Assembly: GCF_900116005.1 (NCBI RefSeq)
Contig: NZ_FOYI01000001.1
Location: 186,001 to 250,000 of the forward strand
Origin: Poseidonocella sedimentorum
GTDB taxonomy: Bacteria > Pseudomonadota > Alphaproteobacteria > Rhodobacterales > Rhodobacteraceae
Reading direction: 5' to 3'
DNA: 64,000 nt
Part shown: positions 45,625 to 56,327 of the stretch, in pieces
Layout: each line of letters starts with the position of its first letter
Position numbering within the stretch: position 1 is the stretch's first letter
Translations under genes and position numbers: made by a program
The notes under the pieces: generated by a model
What the model saw: the letters and a program-made list of their open reading frames with translations, nothing else
Told to the model about the DNA's origin: nothing
The model's database searches: none

Positions 45625-46076
45625 GGGGCGATCTCCGGGGTGGCGTGATAGTCGTGGCTTATCGACTGATAGCTGTGAGTGATCATAGCGCAATGTGTGG
45701 GCGTGGCAAGAGGTGCGGCGGCGCGGGATGCTTGTGTTCTTTGGATAGGACGGGCGGCGGGATCAGGTGTCGCGCTTGCCGGGTTTAAGCGCAGCGTGCC
45801 GATGAACCGATGCCGAGCGGTCGGGCGGGTGCCGGGCGAGGATGCGCGCTGGAAACGGGCGGGCGCGGACCCTAGGGTCAGGGGCTCGATAACGGCGATC
45901 AGGTTGCGAAAGGCAGGTTGCTTGTGCCGCTCGCGCCGGTTCCACGGAAGGGCGGGATATGGCCACCGATGGAAACCCACGCGCGAAATGCCGTTGAGGT
46001 GGCTTCGGCCTTGGCGTGGTGGGCGCTGTTGCGGCACTGATCGTCTCGGGCCGCGCCACCAAGGCGTTTGATCGGT
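45625..46076. other. Gene-free stretch before the VPLPA-CTERM genes
   Basis: Four hundred and fifty-two bases with no gene I can support. All frames longer than 100 codons on either strand read as low-similarity Arg/Pro/Ala-rich sequence typical of random GC-rich DNA. No repeat seen elsewhere in the window occurs here. Confidence 0.55.
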
Positions 46077-46631
46077 TTAGCTCTGTGCCTTCGTTGCGTG
46101 ATCCTGCCGGCGGCGGCGCCATCCGAGGCCGGCGAGGCCGGTCAGGAGGAGCAACCCGCCTGCGGGCAGGGGGACGACGGCAAGTGTCGAGGTGAGCGAC
46201 GTGGCATCGTAGAGAGTGTCCGCTGCACCACGCCCTCCGCTGCGCGCGAAGATCACGGCGACGCTAGGGATTGTCTCGATATCTCTGAGCTGGATGAATA
46301 TGTCCGGCTGGTCGAATTCCAAACTTGTCGCGCCGCGTGCCAAACCACCGAGCATGAGAGTCGAGCTGGTCACGCCCGGCCAATATAAGTAGCCCAGTCC
46401 GCCTATGAGGGTTTCCAGATCACCAGCGAGCGCGGACGCGGTCAGGGTGTTGACCTTCAGGCCCGTGGTCGTTTCGCCGATGGTTGTGGAGAAGTCGGCG
46501 GTCAGATCGACATTGAGATGGACGGTGCCCATCTGGCTGCTGTCGAACACGAGGTCGATGGTGTAGGTCGCGGCCTGGGCGCTGGAGACGTGGAACAACA
46601 GGGCGAAAAGAGACAGAAGGGGGCGCAGCAT
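46077..46631 (-). CDS. VPLPA-CTERM sorting domain-containing protein
   Basis: A 184-residue secreted protein. The start at the ATG at 46631 gives a signal peptide (MLRPLLSLFALLFHVSSAQA). The body is beta-rich with Thr and Ser. The C-terminus VPLPAGGLLLLTGLAGLGWR plus Arg and Gln is the VPLPA-CTERM signal: a VPLPA motif, a hydrophobic helix and a basic tail, processed by an exosortase. Such proteins are exported and cleaved at the membrane; the exosortase is not in the window. The neighbour at 46854-47456 has the same tail. The body shows no enzyme motif. Confidence 0.88.
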   Translation of the reverse strand: MLRPLLSLFALLFHVSSAQAATYTIDLVFDSSQMGTVHLNVDLTADFSTTIGETTTGLKVNTLTASALAGDLETLIGGLGYLYWPGVTSSTLMLGGLARGATSLEFDQPDIFIQLRDIETIPSVAVIFARSGGRGAADTLYDATSLTSTLAVVPLPAGGLLLLTGLAGLGWRRRRQDHATKAQS

Positions 46632-46853
46632 GGATGGCTCCTGAACGATCCAAAAAAAGTATTTTCGTGCGATTAAAGCCAATGATTGACGTAAGGGCAA
46701 CACCGTAGGTGCTTCCGCCTCAGGAAATACCCCGAACGCGGCCAATCGTTTGGATTCCGCGCAAAGGTATCGTTTGAACCGGGAAAGTTCCCGCCCGCGT
46801 TCTCCAGTGTCGAGCAATGCCGAGCGCGGGTCGGAGCGCATTTGCTGGCGGGA

Positions 46854-47456
46854 TCAGCCCGCGCGGCGGCGGTGCCAGCCGAGTCCGGCAAGGCCGGTCA
46901 GGAGGAGAAGCCCGCCTGCGGGGAGCGGCACCGGGGTGACGGCCGAGAGCGACCAGACGGCGTAGAGCCTATCAGTCTGGCCGGTTGTGTCGCCAATAAT
47001 ATTATAGACCGTTCCACCGATGGTGCTATCTCCGGCCGTCACTGTGTTGCTGTTGTAAGCAAGAACGATATGGACGGTTGGGATGGTAGGGTCGCTGTTC
47101 CGGGCATAGGGTGTGTAGATCTGTGCCGCGGAGACAGAGGTGATGCCGACGAGCGTGGTCGGATCGGTGTCAAAATTGCCCGGCGGTCCGTCAAGCAGAA
47201 CCTGGTCCAGCAAAGCCTCCGACGCCGCTGTGCCATCCGCCGCGGTGGAAAAGGGGATGGTTGCGTCCGTGCAACCGCCGTAGAGCGAAGCGCAGGAGCC
47301 GTCAGCGAAGGTGACGTCATAGAGGGTGCCGCCGACATCGACGCCGGTGGCGCCGGTGAGTTTACCGCTCGAGACGATGAGAGTGGCGGCATGGCTTGCG
47401 CCAGCGCTCAGGCCGAGGGCGAGCGCCGCGGCGCCGATCAGTGTCTTGAAGGTCAT
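46854..47456 (-). CDS. VPLPA-CTERM sorting domain-containing protein
   Basis: A 200-residue secreted protein starting at the ATG at 47456 with signal peptide MTFKTLIGAAALALGLSAGASHA. The body includes two cysteines in CASLYGGC and is Thr, Gly and Ser rich. It ends VPLPAGGLLLLTGLAGLGWHRRR, almost identical in its last 20 residues to the neighbour at 46077-46631. Outside that tail the two are not obviously alike, so the tail is the shared sorting module. It may be a surface or extracellular component. Function unknown. Confidence 0.88.
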   Translation of the reverse strand: MTFKTLIGAAALALGLSAGASHAATLIVSSGKLTGATGVDVGGTLYDVTFADGSCASLYGGCTDATIPFSTAADGTAASEALLDQVLLDGPPGNFDTDPTTLVGITSVSAAQIYTPYARNSDPTIPTVHIVLAYNSNTVTAGDSTIGGTVYNIIGDTTGQTDRLYAVWSLSAVTPVPLPAGGLLLLTGLAGLGWHRRRAG

Positions 47457-47670
47457 TGGAGTCTTGTCCCTGTACAAAGATTTTCTTCGAAACCGGAGGC
47501 AAGTGAAACGGGCGCCTGTGAATGCATCCAGCGTTAAAAAATAGAGTGGTAATACTTTGTTAACGATGAGGTGACGCAGAGTCACCTCATTTCTACTCTT
47601 TGGAAAACCGGCAATTTCGTCGAGGCCGGAAATACTGGCCTGGCGCGGGGGGCGATTGTTTCGCGACCGG

Positions 47671-47708
47671 CAAACGCAAAACGGCGCGCCCCGGGGGAGG
47701 CGCGCCGT
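47671..47708 (-). terminator. Intrinsic terminator of acnA
   Basis: ACGGCGCGCC (47681-47690) pairs perfectly with GGCGCGCCGT (47699-47708) around an eight-base loop. On the minus strand it is followed by TTTGCGTTTG. It lies 27 bases after the acnA stop codon. Confidence 0.82.
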
Positions 47709-47734
47709 TTCAATTGGTCAGGGTCGGTCGCGGA

Positions 47735-50515
<2,781 letters not shown>

Positions 50516-50790
50516 GCGAAGCTCCTTGGTGTTGACAACAACCTGGGTGGTCATGCGCTAGATGCATCAAGCGGGGGGCGCGATCAAGAGGGCGCGCGCA
50601 TTTTTTGTATACCATTGCACACAATCGCGGCTCAACACGGGGTTTGGCCCGCGTGTGGCCAGCGATTGGGCGCTCTGCCGTTCTGCTCTCCATACCGTGA
50701 AGCGCGATATGTCCGATCATCGCGAACGGTTGATTGGCGTTTGCCGGGCCGGTGGGGTAGGCAAATGCGGTGACGAAGAAGGGGACGACC

Positions 50791-51516
50791 ATGGGGCCGC
50801 GCAAATACGGGCGCATATCGGGGCTGGCGACGCTGCTGGCCGCGCTGCTGATCACGCTGCAGGCCGGGCGCCTCAGAGCCGAGGACTCTCCAGTGGTCGT
50901 GGAACTGTTCACATCGCAGGGCTGTTCGTCCTGCCCCTCGGCCGATGCGCTCATGCCGGAGCTTGCCGCGCGCGAGGACTTGATCGCGCTGTCGCTTCAT
51001 GTGGATTATTGGGATTACCTAGGTTGGCCGGACCAGTTCGCCGGGCCGCAGTTCACCGCGCGTCAGAAACGCTATGCCAAGGCGATGGGCGAGCGGATGG
51101 TCTATACCCCGCAAATGGTCATCGGCGGGGCCGAGCATGTGGTCGGAAACCACGGCATGAAGGTCGCCAATGCCATCGCCCGCCAAAAGGCGATCTCGCA
51201 CGGGGTCACGCTCAAGGCCCACCGTTCGGGCGGGATGCTGGAGTTGCAGGCTACGGCGCGGCGCCCCTTCAAGCGCCTGGCGCAGGTCATCGTGATGCCG
51301 TATTTGACGGAGGCGAGCGTTCAGATCGGGCGCGGTGAGAATGCGGGCCGGACTGTCCGGTATGTCAATATCGTCCGCGATATTCACGAGATCGGAAAAT
51401 GGGACGGGCGCAACGCGTTGTCTTTGCGCGTGCCAGTGCCGGGGGAGTTGCCATTTGTGGTTGTGATCCAGGCGGGACATCACGGGCCGATCCTGGGGGC
51501 CGCGGAGCTGCGCTAG
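50791..51516 (+). CDS. DUF1223-family secreted thioredoxin-like protein
   Basis: A 241-residue protein of the DUF1223 family, read from the ATG at 50791, which has GAAGGGG upstream. An N-terminal signal peptide (about 1-31, RKYGRISGLATLLAALLITL) leads to PVVVELFTSQGCSSCPSADAL, with Cys45 and Cys48 in a CSSC motif of thioredoxin type. A later YTPQMVIGGAEHVVG segment contains the family's cis-Pro-like site. The probable location is the periplasm. The catalytic role is unproven in the family; a thiol redox activity is inferred from the motif. A family B repeat begins 19 bases after its stop. Confidence 0.86.
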   Translation: MGPRKYGRISGLATLLAALLITLQAGRLRAEDSPVVVELFTSQGCSSCPSADALMPELAAREDLIALSLHVDYWDYLGWPDQFAGPQFTARQKRYAKAMGERMVYTPQMVIGGAEHVVGNHGMKVANAIARQKAISHGVTLKAHRSGGMLELQATARRPFKRLAQVIVMPYLTEASVQIGRGENAGRTVRYVNIVRDIHEIGKWDGRNALSLRVPVPGELPFVVVIQAGHHGPILGAAELR

Positions 51517-51534
51517 GCGGTGCGGCGGTTTGAT

Positions 51535-51709
51535 GCCGGCGTTGCCAGCTTGCCTCCGGCGGGAGTATTTTTAAAGAGAAGAAGCAGGGGACGGTTTTTG
51601 CGTGCGATGCATTGGCGGAAGGCGGCACGCTTAGCCACGGGGCGCCAGCGCGACGCCGGAGGCGGCGCAACTCAATGGTGTAGCGCGTGGGCTTGCCCGC
51701 GCGCTTCCG
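51535..51709 (-). repeat. Family B composite repeat, copy 2
   Basis: The reverse-oriented equivalent of 26104-26317. Module 2 (51535-51589) reads CTCCGGCGGGAGTATTTTT and AAAGAGAAGAAG on the plus strand. Module 1 (51634-51709) ends in the hairpin GCGCGTGGGC-TT-GCCCGCGCGC. The spacer of 44 bases is unrelated to that of copy 1. The unit fills the gap between the convergent DUF1223 and acyltransferase genes, 18 bases from each stop codon. Confidence 0.8.
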
Positions 51710-51727
51710 CTTGACAAGAGCAGTGCA

Positions 51728-52654
51728 TCAGGTCGATTGGCGCCGGGCTTTGCGGGCTTGGCGTTTTGGTTTCCAGCGGCGGTGGATCCAGAACCATTGT
51801 TCGGGGCTGCGTTCGATACGTTGCTCCAGCGCTTGGGTGAGTGTTCGGGTCATTGTGGTCGGATCGCCATGTGGTACCTGGGCGTCGATTTCCACGTCGA
51901 AGTTCAGGCCGTCCGTCTTTCTGTGGGCGAAGAACGGGATCAGGAGCGCGTCGGTTCGGAGCGCGATTTCGGCGGCGGAGGTCAGGGTCGGCGCGGGTTT
52001 CCCGAGGAAGTCCATTGGCACGCCCGCGCTGTCGTAGATGTCGAACAGCAGGATGCCCATGCCGCCCTGTTTGAGGTGTTTGACGAGTCCGAGCGTTCCG
52101 CGGCGCCCTTGGGGGAAAACCGGGCCCGACAGCCGTTCCATGTTGCGCTTGTAGTGCTCGTTGAAAAACGGGTTCGACATCGGGCGGTAGAGGCCGCCGA
52201 TCTTGAAGCCGCGATTTACCAGAGCGGCGCGGGGGACTTCGAAATTCGCGAAGTGGCCGGTGACGAGCATGACCGGCCGGCCAGCGGCTTTGGCCTCTTC
52301 GAGTGCGGCGAGGCCCGGGCCGGTGATCTTTTGCGCGGCGGTGCGGGCGAGCAGGCCGGCCGTGTCGTAGTTCTCGATCATCGTGCGCCCGGCGTTGTCG
52401 GCCACTGCGTCGGCGATCTCGCGGCGGCGCGGTTTGGGCATGTCGGGGTAGACGTAGGCAAGGTTGGCCATGGCGCGTCGGCGATAACCCGCGAGGGGCG
52501 CGATCAGACGGCGCGTGATCCATCCCATCAGGGGCACGCGGCGCTCCCAGGGCAGGGCCAGCGCCAGCGCGATCAGCCCGCGCAGCAGTCGGTCGACGAT
52601 CCAGTCTGTGATCCCGCCGGGCGCGGGTTTGGGTGTCTTGGTCTTTTCAGGCAT
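51728..52654 (-). CDS. LpxL/HtrB-family lysophospholipid or lipid A acyltransferase
   Basis: A 308-residue membrane-associated acyltransferase. The catalytic HX4E motif is His134 and Glu139 in VTGHFANFE. GGMGILLFDIY, FFAHRKTDGLNFD and the C-terminal WFWIHRRWK are also typical of the family. An N-terminal hydrophobic helix (about 22-40) anchors it to the cytoplasmic side of the inner membrane. It probably adds a secondary acyl chain to lipid A, or an acyl group to a related lipid. The neighbour to its 5' side is the divergent TrmJ-like gene. Confidence 0.9.
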   Translation of the reverse strand: MPEKTKTPKPAPGGITDWIVDRLLRGLIALALALPWERRVPLMGWITRRLIAPLAGYRRRAMANLAYVYPDMPKPRRREIADAVADNAGRTMIENYDTAGLLARTAAQKITGPGLAALEEAKAAGRPVMLVTGHFANFEVPRAALVNRGFKIGGLYRPMSNPFFNEHYKRNMERLSGPVFPQGRRGTLGLVKHLKQGGMGILLFDIYDSAGVPMDFLGKPAPTLTSAAEIALRTDALLIPFFAHRKTDGLNFDVEIDAQVPHGDPTTMTRTLTQALEQRIERSPEQWFWIHRRWKPKRQARKARRQST

Positions 52655-52788
52655 TGGCGGGCCCCTTCGCCGGCCTCTTTAGTCCGTCGAGCCGGGGGAG
52701 GGCAACGGCCCACCCGCGCCCCGCCGCATCTTGCGCTGCATCGCCCGGCGGCGTAAGCGGGGCGCGCAATTTCATGCCAGGAAGCCAG

Positions 52789-53535
52789 ATGCCCAGCGAC
52801 ACCCCCCAGCCCTCCTTCGTTCTTGTCCGTCCGCAGATGGGCGAGAATATCGGGGCTGCGGCGCGGGCGATGTGGAATTTCGGGCTCGACCGGATGCGCC
52901 TCGTGGCGCCGCGCGATGGCTGGCCCAACCCCAGGGCGGTGGCGATGGCAAGCGGCGCGGGCAGGCTTCTTGACGAAGCGCAGCTCTGTGAGACGACCGC
53001 GGAGGCGATTGGCGATGCGACCCTCGTACTGGCCACGACCGCGCGGCCCCGGGGCCTGACCAAGCCGGTCTATTCGCCCGAGCGCGCGATGCAGCTTGCC
53101 GCCGAGCGGATTTCGGTGGGCGAGCGTGTGGCCATCCTCTTCGGGCCCGAACGCGCAGGGCTTGAGAACGACGACATCGCGCGGGCCAACGGGATCATCA
53201 GCGTGCCCGTCAACCCCGAGTTCGCCTCGCTCAACCTCGCGCAATGCGTGCTGCTCCTCGGCTATGAGTGGCGCCGCGCGCGCGAAGAGATCAATCACGA
53301 GGTCACCGAACTGGCCGGCGCCGGTTGGGCCGAGGCGATCGAGATCGAGAAGCTGGGCGACCAATACGAAGAGCGGCTGGAGACGGCGGGGTTCTTCTTC
53401 CCCGAGACCAAGGCCCATGGCATGAAAACCAATCTGCGCAACCTCTGGAGCCGGATGCCGCTCACCCGGGCGGATGTCCAGATGCTGCACGGCGTCATGC
53501 GGCAGATGGTCCGCTGGAAAGAGCGCGGCGAGTGA
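52789..53535 (+). CDS. trmJ: SpoU-family tRNA/rRNA methyltransferase, TrmJ-like
   Basis: A 248-residue SPOUT enzyme. The N-terminus FVLVRPQMGENIGAAARAMWNFGL is motif 1, and ILFGPERAGLENDDIARAN with IISVPVNPEFASLNLAQCV are motifs 2 and 3 that form the SAM-binding knot. A C-terminal helical extension of about 80 residues (GFFFPETKAHGMKTNLRNLWSRMPLTRADVQMLHG) is the TrmJ signature. The likely product is 2'-O-methylation of residue 32 of tRNA. The ATG at 52789 has AGGAAG in front. It is probably in one operon with ctaA, 33 bases downstream. Confidence 0.9.
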   Translation: MPSDTPQPSFVLVRPQMGENIGAAARAMWNFGLDRMRLVAPRDGWPNPRAVAMASGAGRLLDEAQLCETTAEAIGDATLVLATTARPRGLTKPVYSPERAMQLAAERISVGERVAILFGPERAGLENDDIARANGIISVPVNPEFASLNLAQCVLLLGYEWRRAREEINHEVTELAGAGWAEAIEIEKLGDQYEERLETAGFFFPETKAHGMKTNLRNLWSRMPLTRADVQMLHGVMRQMVRWKERGE

Positions 53536-53568
53536 CTAGCTCTGTAGCGGGATCGATGGAGTAGCGAG

Positions 53569-54708
53569 ATGAGCCAGAACAAATCGATTTTTGAAGAGGT
53601 CAGCGCCGGGCGCGCGGCCAAACCCACCCCGCAGGGCGGTATGATCGACGCCGGGCGCGGCGGCGCGCGGCGAGGCATCCGGCTCTGGCTCATGGCGCTT
53701 TTCGCGCTTGTCGTGGCGATGATCCTCGTCGGCGGGCTCACGCGATTGACCGACAGCGGGCTCTCGATCACCGAGTGGAAACCGGTTACGGGCGCGCTTC
53801 CGCCCATGAGCGCCGAGGCCTGGGAGACCGAGTTCGCCAAGTACCGCGAAATCCCCGAGTACCAGCTTCAGAACGCCGGGATGAGCCTCGCCGAGTTCAA
53901 GGCGATCTACTGGTGGGAATGGGGCCACCGCCAGCTCGGCCGCCTCGTGGGCCTTATCTGGGCGGTGGGCTTCGCGGGCTTCCTCATCGCGAAAAAGGTC
54001 CCGGCGGGCTGGACCAACCGGCTCTTGCTCATCGGCGCGCTTGGCGGGCTGCAAGGGGCGATCGGCTGGTGGATGGTCTCCTCGGGGCTCGAAGGCGAGC
54101 GGCTCGACGTCGCATCCTACCGCCTTGCCACGCACCTCGGCCTCGCGTTTGTTATCCTCGGCTACATCGCCTGGTACATCTTCCAACTGGGCCACCCCGA
54201 ACGGGACCTGATGCAGCGCCGCCGCGGCCGCGAACGAAAACTCTGGGGCATGGGCACCGGGCTGCTGCATTTCGCCTTCCTCCAGATCCTCATCGGCGCG
54301 CTGGTGGCGGGCATCGACGCGGGCCGCAATTACATCGACTGGCCACTCATGGGCGGGACATTCCTGCCGCCGTTCCCCTTCGAGCTCGAGCCTCTGTGGC
54401 GCAACTTCTTCGAGAATGACGCCACCGTGCAGTTCATCCACCGGATGGTCGCCTACGCGCTCTTCCTCTTTGGCGTCGGCGCGTGGTTTGCCTCCCGCAA
54501 ATCGGGCAACCGCGCGGTCCGCTTCGGCTTCAACCTGGTGCTCGCGCTGCTCTCGCTGCAAGTGCTCCTCGGCATCGTGACAGTGATGCACGGCTCGCCC
54601 TGGTCCATCGCGATCCTGCACCAGCTGGGCGCCGTCGCGCTCTGGGTCGCAATCCTGCGCGCCCGCTTCCTCGCCGGCTATCCGCCCGCGCAATCCATCC
54701 GGGGCTGA
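53569..54708 (+). CDS. ctaA: Heme A synthase CtaA (COX15 type)
   Basis: A 379-residue inner-membrane protein that oxidises the C8 methyl of heme O to a formyl group, giving heme A for cytochrome oxidase. Eight hydrophobic segments are visible. The histidines that bind the hemes are in WEWGHRQLGRLVG, ATHLGLAFV, FIHRMVAYALFL and LHQLGAVALW. The alphaproteobacterial type is shown by the WKPVTGALPP and DAGRNYIDWPLMGG motifs. It follows the TrmJ-like gene and precedes the M32 peptidase by three bases. No cytochrome oxidase subunits are nearby. Confidence 0.95.
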   Translation: MSQNKSIFEEVSAGRAAKPTPQGGMIDAGRGGARRGIRLWLMALFALVVAMILVGGLTRLTDSGLSITEWKPVTGALPPMSAEAWETEFAKYREIPEYQLQNAGMSLAEFKAIYWWEWGHRQLGRLVGLIWAVGFAGFLIAKKVPAGWTNRLLLIGALGGLQGAIGWWMVSSGLEGERLDVASYRLATHLGLAFVILGYIAWYIFQLGHPERDLMQRRRGRERKLWGMGTGLLHFAFLQILIGALVAGIDAGRNYIDWPLMGGTFLPPFPFELEPLWRNFFENDATVQFIHRMVAYALFLFGVGAWFASRKSGNRAVRFGFNLVLALLSLQVLLGIVTVMHGSPWSIAILHQLGAVALWVAILRARFLAGYPPAQSIRG

Positions 54709-54711
54709 TCC

Positions 54712-56184
54712 ATGAGTTACGACGACCTTTTGACATTCGTCCGCGAAACCGAGGCCCTCGCACAGGTGTCGGGGCGGCTCGGCTGGGATCAGGAAACCAT
54801 GATGCCCCGCGGGGCGGCGGATCAACGGGCCGAGGAGGTCGCGGCGCTCTCGCGCGTGCTGCACAAACGGCGGACCGACCCAAGGCTGGGTGACTGGCTC
54901 GCGGACATCGACGACGCGGCGCTCGACGCGACGGGCCAGGCGATACTGCGCCACCTGCGCCGGGACTACGCCCGCGCGCAGAGGCGCCCCGAAGACCTCG
55001 CAACCGCGCTCGCCCGCCTCACGAGCCGGGCCCAAGGCATCTGGGCCGAGGCGCGCGCCGCGGATGATTTCGCCGCCTTCGCGCCAACGCTGGCCGAGGT
55101 CGTCCGGCTCAAACGCGAAGAGGGCGCGGCGCTCGCGGGTGGCGGCGATCCCTACGACGCGCTGCTGGAAGACTACGAGCCCGGCGCGACCGGGGCCGAG
55201 CTCGATGCGATGTTCGGCGCGCTGCGCCCGCGTCTCGTGGCGCTCCGCGCCGCGATCCTTGAAAAGCCGCAACCGGCCGGCGTCTCGGGTACTTTCGACG
55301 AGACAACGCAACTCACGATGGCGCGTAAAATCGCGGAGGTCTTCGGCTACGATTTCACGCGCGGGCGCATCGACAAGGCTGTCCACCCGTTCTCCTCAGG
55401 CTCCGGCGCGGACGTCCGCATCACAACCCGCACCGACCCGAACGATCCCTTCAATTGCCTCTACTCGACGATCCACGAGGTCGGCCACGCCGCCTACGAG
55501 CAGGGCATCAACCCGGGCTATGCGTTGACACCGCTCGGGCAGGGCGTTTCGATGGGCGTCCACGAAAGCCAAAGCCGGATCTACGAAAACCAGATCGGCC
55601 GTTCCCGCGCCTTCACAGGCTGGCTCTTCGAGGAACTCAAGTCCGCGCACGGCGACATCGGCGTTGCCGATCCCGACGCCTTCTACGCTGCAGTCAACCG
55701 GGTGCAAAACGGCCACATCCGAACTGAAGCGGACGAGCTGCAATACAACCTGCACGTCCTGCTGCGCTTCGACCTCGAACGCGCGCTGATTTCGGGAGAC
55801 CTCGACGTGGCCGACCTGGAAGCCGCTTGGAACGACCGGTTCGAAACGGACTTTGGATTTGCCGTCACTACAGCGTCTCAGGGCGTGCTTCAGGACGTGC
55901 ACTGGTCCCTCGGCCTCTTCGGCTACTTCCCCACCTACACGCTCGGCAACGTCTACGCAGGCTGCCTCCACACCGCTCTGCGCAACGCGATCCCGACCCT
56001 CGACAGCGCCCTCGCCAAAGGCGACGCCAGCCCTGCAACAACATGGCTCCGCGAGAACCTGCAACAACACGGCGGTCTGCGCCCCCCAAGCGAAACCATC
56101 ACCGAGGCCTGTGGCACGGCCCCAAGCGAAGAGCCGCTACTGAGCTATCTGGAAGGCAAGTTCAAAGCGCTCTACGATCTCTGA
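54712..56184 (+). CDS. M32-family metallocarboxypeptidase
   Basis: A 490-residue thermostable-type carboxypeptidase 1 (family M32). The zinc motif is HEVGH at residues 255-259 (IHEVGHAAYEQG), and the family motif HESQSRIYENQIGRSRAF follows. RIDKAVHPFSSGSGADVRITTR and the C-terminal GYFPTYTLGNVYAG also fit. It removes C-terminal amino acids in the cytoplasm, with broad specificity. Its ATG is three bases after the ctaA stop. Confidence 0.95.
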   Translation: MSYDDLLTFVRETEALAQVSGRLGWDQETMMPRGAADQRAEEVAALSRVLHKRRTDPRLGDWLADIDDAALDATGQAILRHLRRDYARAQRRPEDLATALARLTSRAQGIWAEARAADDFAAFAPTLAEVVRLKREEGAALAGGGDPYDALLEDYEPGATGAELDAMFGALRPRLVALRAAILEKPQPAGVSGTFDETTQLTMARKIAEVFGYDFTRGRIDKAVHPFSSGSGADVRITTRTDPNDPFNCLYSTIHEVGHAAYEQGINPGYALTPLGQGVSMGVHESQSRIYENQIGRSRAFTGWLFEELKSAHGDIGVADPDAFYAAVNRVQNGHIRTEADELQYNLHVLLRFDLERALISGDLDVADLEAAWNDRFETDFGFAVTTASQGVLQDVHWSLGLFGYFPTYTLGNVYAGCLHTALRNAIPTLDSALAKGDASPATTWLRENLQQHGGLRPPSETITEACGTAPSEEPLLSYLEGKFKALYDL

Positions 56185-56193
56185 TCATACGGA

Positions 56194-56249
56194 GCAGGGG
56201 CGTGCGCCCCTGCACGACAATGAGAAGTCGGGGAAGTGTCCCCGACTTC
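56194..56249. repeat. Two perfect hairpins between the M32 gene and gyrA
   Basis: GCAGGGGCG-TG-CGCCCCTGC (56194-56213) is a perfect inverted repeat. GAAGTCGGGGA-AGTG-TCCCCGACTTC (56224-56249) is an 11-bp perfect stem. Neither is followed by a T-run. With the family A unit that begins at 56265 they form a chain of hairpins between the two convergent genes. Confidence 0.7.
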
Positions 56250-56264
56250 GATTGGCGCCCTCAT

Positions 56265-56327
56265 CTTCTTCTCTTCGAAAAATACTCCGGGGGAGTCCGC
56301 CTTTGGCGGACGGGGGCGGAGCCCCCT
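56265..56327 (-). repeat. Family A intergenic repeat, copy 3
   Basis: Read on the minus strand, the unit directly after the gyrA stop codon is GGGGGCTCCGCCCCC, GTCCGCC-AAA-GGCGGAC, ACTCCCCCGGAGT, ATTTTTCGA and AGAGAAGAAG. It is nearly identical to 2701-2766 and 45343-45408. The hairpin and T-run could terminate gyrA transcription. Confidence 0.82.

Noticed and set aside
45594-46122. Two minus-strand frames and one plus-strand frame before the CTERM genes
   Set aside because: Arg/Pro/Ser-rich sequence without domain, signal peptide or ribosome site; consistent with random GC-rich DNA.
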